Origin: Oscillibacter sp.
GTDB taxonomy: Bacteria > Bacillota > Clostridia > Oscillospirales > Oscillospiraceae
Assembly: GCF_028693505.1 (NCBI RefSeq)
Contig: NZ_JAQUVF010000004.1
Span: forward strand, 26,775 to 90,774
Direction of reading: 5' to 3'
DNA length: 64,000 nucleotides
Each line of letters opens with the position of its first letter. The stretch's first letter is position 1. A program made the translations under genes and the position numbers. The notes below the pieces were generated by a model that saw only the letters and a list, made by a program, of their open reading frames with translations, was not told where the DNA came from and did no database searches. This document shows, in pieces, positions 60,460-64,000 of this stretch.

Positions 60460-60540
60460 TAAAACAATTAAATAAAAAAGAACCGTCCATGCAGCATCGC
60501 ATAGAAGGGCTTTTTAGTATTGTTACTGTGAGGTAAGCGT

Positions 60541-61089
60541 ATGAAGAAAGCCGCTTCTATTTTTTTATGCTCTGATATTACCCCTCCGGACGTGCAGAAA
60601 CTGGCGCTTTGGCTTCAAAATCGGCACGTGACCCGTTATCTGAATGAGGATACGGACGTGGTTGCAAACCTGCATGGCCTGCTGTCCACGGTGTCGCCCC
60701 CCATGCTCCGCTATCATTTTAACCAGTACGGACGCTTTTTCCTGGTCCGCACGCAAACCGATGACCCCATCGGCTTTGTAAAACTGCGGCAGCTGTCTCT
60801 TCCGCAGGAATATGAAATCGTATTCGTGATCGGAGACGAGACGCTCTGGGGCAACGGCTACGGCGTGGAAGCCGTTGCCGCGGCGCAGCGGCAGGTATTT
60901 TTGGAATGGCGTGCCCGGAAGCTGGTTGCCAAAATCTATCACGGCAATGCCCGTTCCGAGGCGGTGGTGCAGCGCTGCGGCTTCCAGGCGGAACAGGAAA
61001 CGGAGACGCTCAGCTATTTCAGTATTTCCGCAGAGCGCTATTTAGAGCTGCAAATGCAGCAGTCCAAAGCCAAAATTTCCGGAATCTGA
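60541..61089 (+). CDS. GNAT family N-acetyltransferase
   Basis: This 182-residue protein has the RimJ/RimL-like GNAT layout: LALWLQNRHVTRYLNED near the start, VRTQTDDPIGFVKL, and the acetyl-CoA region GDETLWGNGYGVEAVAAAQRQVF followed by KIYHGNARSEAVVQRCGFQAEQETE. Acceptor unknown (protein N-terminus or small amine). The ribosome site gtgaggtaagcgt is moderate. It is followed by two hairpins and is isolated from other genes. Confidence 0.88.
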   Translation: MKKAASIFLCSDITPPDVQKLALWLQNRHVTRYLNEDTDVVANLHGLLSTVSPPMLRYHFNQYGRFFLVRTQTDDPIGFVKLRQLSLPQEYEIVFVIGDETLWGNGYGVEAVAAAQRQVFLEWRARKLVAKIYHGNARSEAVVQRCGFQAEQETETLSYFSISAERYLELQMQQSKAKISGI

Positions 61090-61134
61090 GCCGCTCTTCC
61101 CTTTTTCGCGGCACGATTGTTTTCATTAACCCCT

Positions 61135-61164
61135 GCGCCCGAAGCGTTTATCCGCTTCGGGCGC
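61135..61164 (+). terminator. Terminator after the GNAT gene
   Basis: GCGCCCGAAGCG and CGCTTCGGGCGC pair perfectly over 12 bp with a six-base loop, followed by AATTTTTT. Confidence 0.9.
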
Positions 61165-61179
61165 AATTTTTTGTGCAGA

Positions 61180-61211
61180 AAAAGCCGGCCGGATGTTTCC
61201 GGCGGGCTTTT
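61180..61211 (+). terminator. Second terminator after the GNAT gene
   Basis: AAAAGCC and GGCTTTT with inner GCCGGA/TTCCGGC pair around a single G-G mismatch; the right arm ends in TTTT. Confidence 0.65.
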
Positions 61212-61364
61212 GAGAACGCGCTCACTTTGGACAGAACACTTTCTGCGCGGGAGCGCGATCTGCCAAAGTTCCAAATGAAAGAGCCACTCCGCAGACCGGT
61301 TCTCCTTGTTGTTTGGTATTCTATAAAAAGATGCCGCCTGCGTCCCGCCTCTTGTTTCCCCGTC

Positions 61365-61405
61365 CCTTCCAACCGCAAAGCAGCGAAGCATTTGCGGTTG
61401 GAAGG
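61365..61405. repeat. 15-bp perfect inverted repeat, non-coding
   Basis: CCTTCCAACCGCAAA (61365-61379) and TTTGCGGTTGGAAGG (61391-61405) pair around an 11-base loop (61380-61390). No T run follows. It sits between the GNAT terminators and the att copy. Confidence 0.8.
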
Positions 61406-61408
61406 CGA

Positions 61409-61471
61409 AGAAACACCCCGTCCGGCGCAGTTTTCCGCGAAGCGGGAAACGGAGCGGGAAGGGGTGTTTCT
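61409..61471 (-). terminator. Long hairpin next to the truncated tRNA end
   Basis: AGAAACACCCC (61409-61419) pairs with GGGGTGTTTCT (61461-61471), and the inner TTTTCCGC/GCGGGAAA pairs with one G-T wobble. It lies five bases beyond the truncated tRNA-Thr CCA end, the place where a tRNA terminator would be, but there is no clear T run. Confidence 0.5.
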
Positions 61472-61475
61472 GAGC

Positions 61476-61507
61476 TGGAGCTGATGGTGGGAATCGAACC
61501 CACAACC
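61476..61507. repeat. Copy of tRNA-Thr nucleotides 45-76 (attachment-site duplicate)
   Basis: These 32 bases are identical to 63955-63986, the 3' end of the tRNA-Thr gene from the variable loop to CCA. Bases beyond the repeat on the tRNA-5' side do not fold as a tRNA, so this is a truncated copy as left by integration of an element into the tRNA 3' end. Confidence 0.88.
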
Positions 61508-61567
61508 GTGTGTTGTTGATAAGGGTAGGTAATTGCTGCAAAGGCCATCCCGTCAGACATTTTTGTT

Positions 61568-61891
61568 TTAAACTCTTTTTCGTCTGAGTACCACCAGCGC
61601 AATGGTACCGCCCAAAATTGCCAAAGCCCCTATACAAGAAACAACCAGTATCCAATTTGCACACACCCATTTAGCAGTCCAGATCACGCCATAGGTGATT
61701 GCCCAAATGATTATGAATGTCGGGATTCTGACTGCCCAATGTATTTCTGAGCCCCACCGGCCTCCGGGGGATGCATTCCAAGCTATTTGAAAGGCAATTT
61801 CATTTAGGACAAGCAAAATCAGATACTCGTACAAGGGCGATATTGGAAGTCCAAGTGGGCTGGTAATAAGCTGAAATACAAAACTGTACAT
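61568..61891 (-). CDS. Hypothetical small membrane protein of the island
   Basis: This 107-residue protein has four hydrophobic segments (LYEYLILLVLNEIAFQIAW, IPTFIIIWAITYGVIW, ANWILVVSCIGALAILGG, IALVVL) and a terminal RRKRV. I recognise no family. The ribosome site is aggaggaattga. It lies in the AT-richer remnant island and is followed on the same strand by nothing before the att copy. Confidence 0.6.
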   Translation of the reverse strand: MYSFVFQLITSPLGLPISPLYEYLILLVLNEIAFQIAWNASPGGRWGSEIHWAVRIPTFIIIWAITYGVIWTAKWVCANWILVVSCIGALAILGGTIALVVLRRKRV

Positions 61892-61923
61892 TCAATTCCT
61901 CCTGCAAGCCTTACGCCCGATGT

Positions 61924-62715
61924 TTAGCTTCTTTCCTCGCCCCTTTGCTCCGCTTCATAGCCAAGCTGCCAAAAGCACATATCTAAAACCTTCATGGGCA
62001 TGTACTCTATTTTATTCTTACTGATTTTGTTTCTAAATGCTTCAAATTCAGTGAGATGCTGTATGTAATAGTCGGCCAGTCCGAGCATTGAGTTTGGTGT
62101 ATAGCCTTGCTGCGCAACACCGCTGATTCGCAGCCCGGACTTAAAGTAACGATCATAGGCCGGTGTGCAGCCAATCGTACCAAGAAGGATTTTCGTAATC
62201 AGAGTGTCGCTGGCAATGCTGCCTTGGTCATCTTCGCTTGTTTTCGTTTCAGCCGCATATAGGCTTGAAATTTCATTACTTAAAGCAAATATGTCAGTTA
62301 CAACATTTTCATCGGTCAGTTCCTCAATAGAGAGGCTATACAAGTTTGCACATCGGTCGGAGGTGAGCAAACGAACCACGGGCATGTGGATCAGATAATC
62401 CTTCTGCAGAAGGAATGCACCGCCGCGCAGCATCCCCCAGCTTGCCAGATACCACGCTAAGTGCAAGCACAGCAGATCCAGCGTTTCCTCAGATGGATGC
62501 GTTCGATTCTTTTGAAAGAATGTATAGCAGTGCTCCCATGATAAATATCGTGCATGGGCGTCCTTCTTCAAATCGTCAAAATACCTTGCTGCAAGAGCAA
62601 AAGTTACACCGTGTTTTGAAAACGGAAATATTGCTATAGCATCTAAATTGCGAAACGGATATGGATTGGGAAGCTCTGAATTGTATGTTATTAGACCGAC
62701 AAAAATCGATCCCAA
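61924..62715 (-). CDS. Conserved hypothetical protein, 5' end replaced
   Basis: This 263-codon frame is recognisable from about residue 45 on (KKDAHARYLSWEHCYTFF, HLAWYLASWGMLRGGAFLLQKDYLIH, MPVVRLLTSDR), a pattern shared by uncharacterised bacterial proteins that are expected to start only a few residues before RYFDDLKKD. The first ~41 codons are antisense to the hsdS fragment, so the natural start has been lost at a junction near 62587. Translation from 62715 or a nearer codon is possible. No catalytic motif is visible. It ends 33 bases before the small membrane protein gene. Confidence 0.6.
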   Translation of the reverse strand: MGSIFVGLITYNSELPNPYPFRNLDAIAIFPFSKHGVTFALAARYFDDLKKDAHARYLSWEHCYTFFQKNRTHPSEETLDLLCLHLAWYLASWGMLRGGAFLLQKDYLIHMPVVRLLTSDRCANLYSLSIEELTDENVVTDIFALSNEISSLYAAETKTSEDDQGSIASDTLITKILLGTIGCTPAYDRYFKSGLRISGVAQQGYTPNSMLGLADYYIQHLTEFEAFRNKISKNKIEYMPMKVLDMCFWQLGYEAEQRGEERS

Positions 62716-63406
62716 GTTTTTGTTCTATCTGCTGCAAGAACATGATTTCAAACAGCAAGCAACCGCAAGCATGTATGGGGCAGGTGGGCTAAAAAGAGTT
62801 CCCGTTGAGATGATAAAAAATTTTTCACTGAACACTTCTACTTTAGAAAATCAGCGAACTGTTGCTACGTATATTGACCGAAAAACCGCACGAATTGACA
62901 GTATCATTGCCGACAAGGAAAAGCTGATTGAGCTACTAAAAGAAAAACGGCAGGCAATTATCAGTGAAGCAGTTACCAGAGGACTTGACCCCTCTGTGCC
63001 GATGAAAGACAGCGGCGTTGATTGGATTGGGGAGGTTCCAGCGCATTGGGAAATGTCACAAAGTAGATGGCTGTTTTCTTCGCGAAAAGATAGGGTTTTT
63101 CCTGATGATGAACAACTTACCGCATCACAACAGCTCGGAATAGTGTATCAAAAAGATTATATGGAACAAGGTTCTCGAGTTGTGCAGGTAATCACTGGTG
63201 CAGATATATTAAAACATGTTGAACCGAACGATTTTGTAATAAGCATGAGAAGCTTCCAAGGCGGTATTGAATGGAGCGGATTGCAAGGCAAAATCAGTTC
63301 AGCGTATGTGATGCTGATTCCTGACCAAAGCCTTGTATATAGTCCGTTTTTTAAATGGTTATTGAAATCAGATAATCGCCCTTTGTATCCATATGGAAAG
63401 CCATGA
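62587..63406 (+). pseudogene. hsdS: Type I restriction specificity subunit, internal fragment
   Basis: The frame contains the end of a first target-recognition domain (AKVTPCFENGNIAIASKLRNGYGLGSSELYVIR), the central conserved helix (LENQRTVATYIDRKTARIDSIIADKEKLIELLKEKRQAIISEAVTRGLD), and most of a second domain starting at DSGVDWIGEVPAHWE. The N-terminal half of domain 1 is missing; the left border is near 62587. The match ends near codon SDN at about 63373, and a stop follows at 63404. HsdS gives DNA sequence specificity to the HsdMR complex; neither partner is in the window. Confidence 0.88.
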
Positions 63407-63511
63407 GCCCAACACACCAATTATAGAGCCTGCTAAAGCAGCAATGGCCGGGATAAGAGCAATCTGCATTTCTGTCAATTGCACTACATTTACCACTTCG
63501 GTCCCATTCAT
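63365..63511 (-). CDS. Small membrane peptide frame downstream of the hsdS C-terminus
   Basis: A 48-residue frame starts at the ATG at 63511 behind ggaggtgatgcttc and overlaps the hsdS fragment stop as ATGA. It reads MNGTEVVNVVQLTEMQIALIPAIAALAGSIIGVLGSW, so it has one membrane segment. The last ~12 codons run antisense into the other hsdS fragment, so the natural C-terminus is probably lost at the breakpoint near 63374-63405. Function unknown. Confidence 0.5.
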
Positions 63512-63768
63512 GAAGCATCACCTCCACAGACCTTAACCTTGCCGGTTACCGCTTCGCTGATAATGGATTGACGGTATTCTTTCAGAAGAACAAGTTGAGA
63601 TGCAATATCTTGAATCAGACCATCTATTTGAGATGTTTTCATGTCTAAATAGTTAGAGATTTGCTCTTGCTCATCCAAAGAGATGATAGGTAAATCAACC
63701 TGTTTAAAATTGCTATATCTTAATGCTTGTCCATCTCTCACAAGATTAGATGTACTTTGCAACAGTCA
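63508..63768 (-). pseudogene. hsdS: Type I restriction specificity subunit, C-terminal fragment, inverted
   Basis: The frame gives the C-terminus of an HsdS second domain (LQSTSNLVRDGQALRYSNF, VDLPIISLDEQEQISNYLDMKTSQID) and ends EYRQSIISEAVTGKVKV. The start of the match is near 63768. In intact HsdS proteins, the LQSTSNLVRDGQ segment follows soon after the FFKWLLKSD type segment that ends the plus-strand fragment. The two pieces are thus neighbouring parts of one gene, the second turned around. Confidence 0.85.
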
Positions 63769-63917
63769 ACAAGAACGGCCAAATTTAAAATGTCGGGATG
63801 ATGCTATCTCTCGATTGCCATACAGTATATTGGGGACGGTACCTTGCTTTCTTTTATCATTACCATTCCTGTACCACAAAACGGGATTGCGCATTTTTTA
63901 AATCAGTCAAAAGTTGC
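63769..63917. other. 149 bases without a recognised feature
   Basis: The stretch between the inverted hsdS fragment and the tRNA terminator is AT-rich. It has no supported gene; short frames on both strands match nothing that I recognise. Confidence 0.5.
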
Positions 63918-63953
63918 AAAAACCGCCTAAAACTTTCGTTTTAGGCGGTTTTT
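63918..63953 (-). terminator. Terminator of the tRNA-Thr gene
   Basis: AAAAACCGCCTAAAAC (63918-63933) and GTTTTAGGCGGTTTTT (63938-63953) form a perfect 16-bp stem with a TTTC loop. It begins one base after the tRNA CCA end on the minus strand and has A/T runs on both sides, so it can work in both directions. Confidence 0.9.
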
Positions 63954-63954
63954 G

Positions 63955-63986
63955 TGGAGCTGATGGTGGGAATCGAACCCACAACC
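63955..63986. repeat. Attachment-site copy inside the tRNA-Thr gene
   Basis: This is the second copy of the exact 32-bp direct repeat (tRNA positions 45-76). Together with 61476-61507 it encloses about 2.45 kb of island DNA. Confidence 0.88.
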
Positions 63987-64000
63987 TTCTCATTACGAGT
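63955..64000 (-). tRNA. tRNA-Thr (anticodon CGT), 3' part
   Basis: On the minus strand, bases 64000 to 63955 give tRNA positions 31-76. The anticodon loop reads CTCGTAA with anticodon CGT (codon ACG); the 3' anticodon strand is TGAGA, the variable loop AGGTT, the T arm GTGGG-TTCGATT-CCCAC and the acceptor strand CATCAGC-T-CCA, with CCA encoded. Positions 1-30 lie outside the window. The last 32 bases are repeated at 61476-61507. Confidence 0.92.

Larger units (their letters stand above)
61090..61567. other. 478-base non-coding stretch with several hairpins and an att copy
   Basis: No gene is supported on either strand. The stretch holds two plus-strand terminators, a 15-bp inverted repeat, an 11-bp inverted repeat and the truncated tRNA-Thr 3' end, each listed separately. 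Confidence 0.7.

Noticed and set aside
61476..61551. Full tRNA at the first 32-bp copy
   Set aside because: Only positions 45-76 match; bases 61508-61551 give no anticodon or D arm and no 5' acceptor strand.

Overview
The window looks like a chromosome segment of a spore-forming, low-G+C-phylum (Bacillota) but fairly GC-rich gut-type Clostridium relative, most likely in the Oscillospirales. This rests on the pairing of dnaE and polC, the sporulation genes cotJ and cwlD, the hprK/rapZ/yvcK/whiA block and the pyrH-frr-uppS-cdsA-dxr-rseP-ispG-polC block. No rRNA gene is present to fix the species.

Region 1 (1-17.8 kb, + strand) is a surface-polysaccharide locus: an ABC exporter, a 1388-residue methyltransferase/coiled-coil/double-glycosyltransferase fusion, and a complete GDP-D-glycero-D-manno-heptose pathway (hddA, gmhA and an hddC-gmhB fusion). 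An acyltransferase, an LtaS-like sulfatase-fold enzyme, a large membrane protein, a GT2/DUF2304/EamA-like module, a decayed polysaccharide deacetylase and a small export protein follow.

Region 2 (17.8-23.9 kb) is a mosaic. It holds a DEAD-box helicase, a FUSC-like membrane protein, one intact and one truncated DUF6076-like gene, and a large serine recombinase whose 3' end lies inside the spore-coat gene cotJC. CotJC is cut after codon 62 and its 3' part is not in the window, so the left end of the element is either outside the window or lost. This is the most interesting feature found.

Region 3 (23.9-45.4 kb) is mostly housekeeping: a cotJA-cotJB fusion, cwlD, radA, a Xer-like recombinase, dnaE, a tandem pair of C-GCAxxG-C-C proteins, whiA-yvcK-rapZ-murB-ROK kinase-hprK, rpmB, gpsA-plsY-der, rpmF with its DUF177 partner, and an RluA-type pseudouridine synthase.

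Region 4 (45.4-60.3 kb) holds the spermidine/putrescine operon potABCD, an FlK-like thioesterase, and the polC...pyrH operon on the minus strand, which joins DNA replication, isoprenoid, phospholipid and translation functions.

Region 5 (60.4-64 kb) has a GNAT acetyltransferase, then an AT-richer remnant island between two exact 32-bp copies of the 3' end of a tRNA-Thr(CGT) gene. The island carries broken hsdS pieces, whose 3' part is inverted relative to the 5' part, and unrecognised small genes. The intact tRNA copy runs off the right edge.
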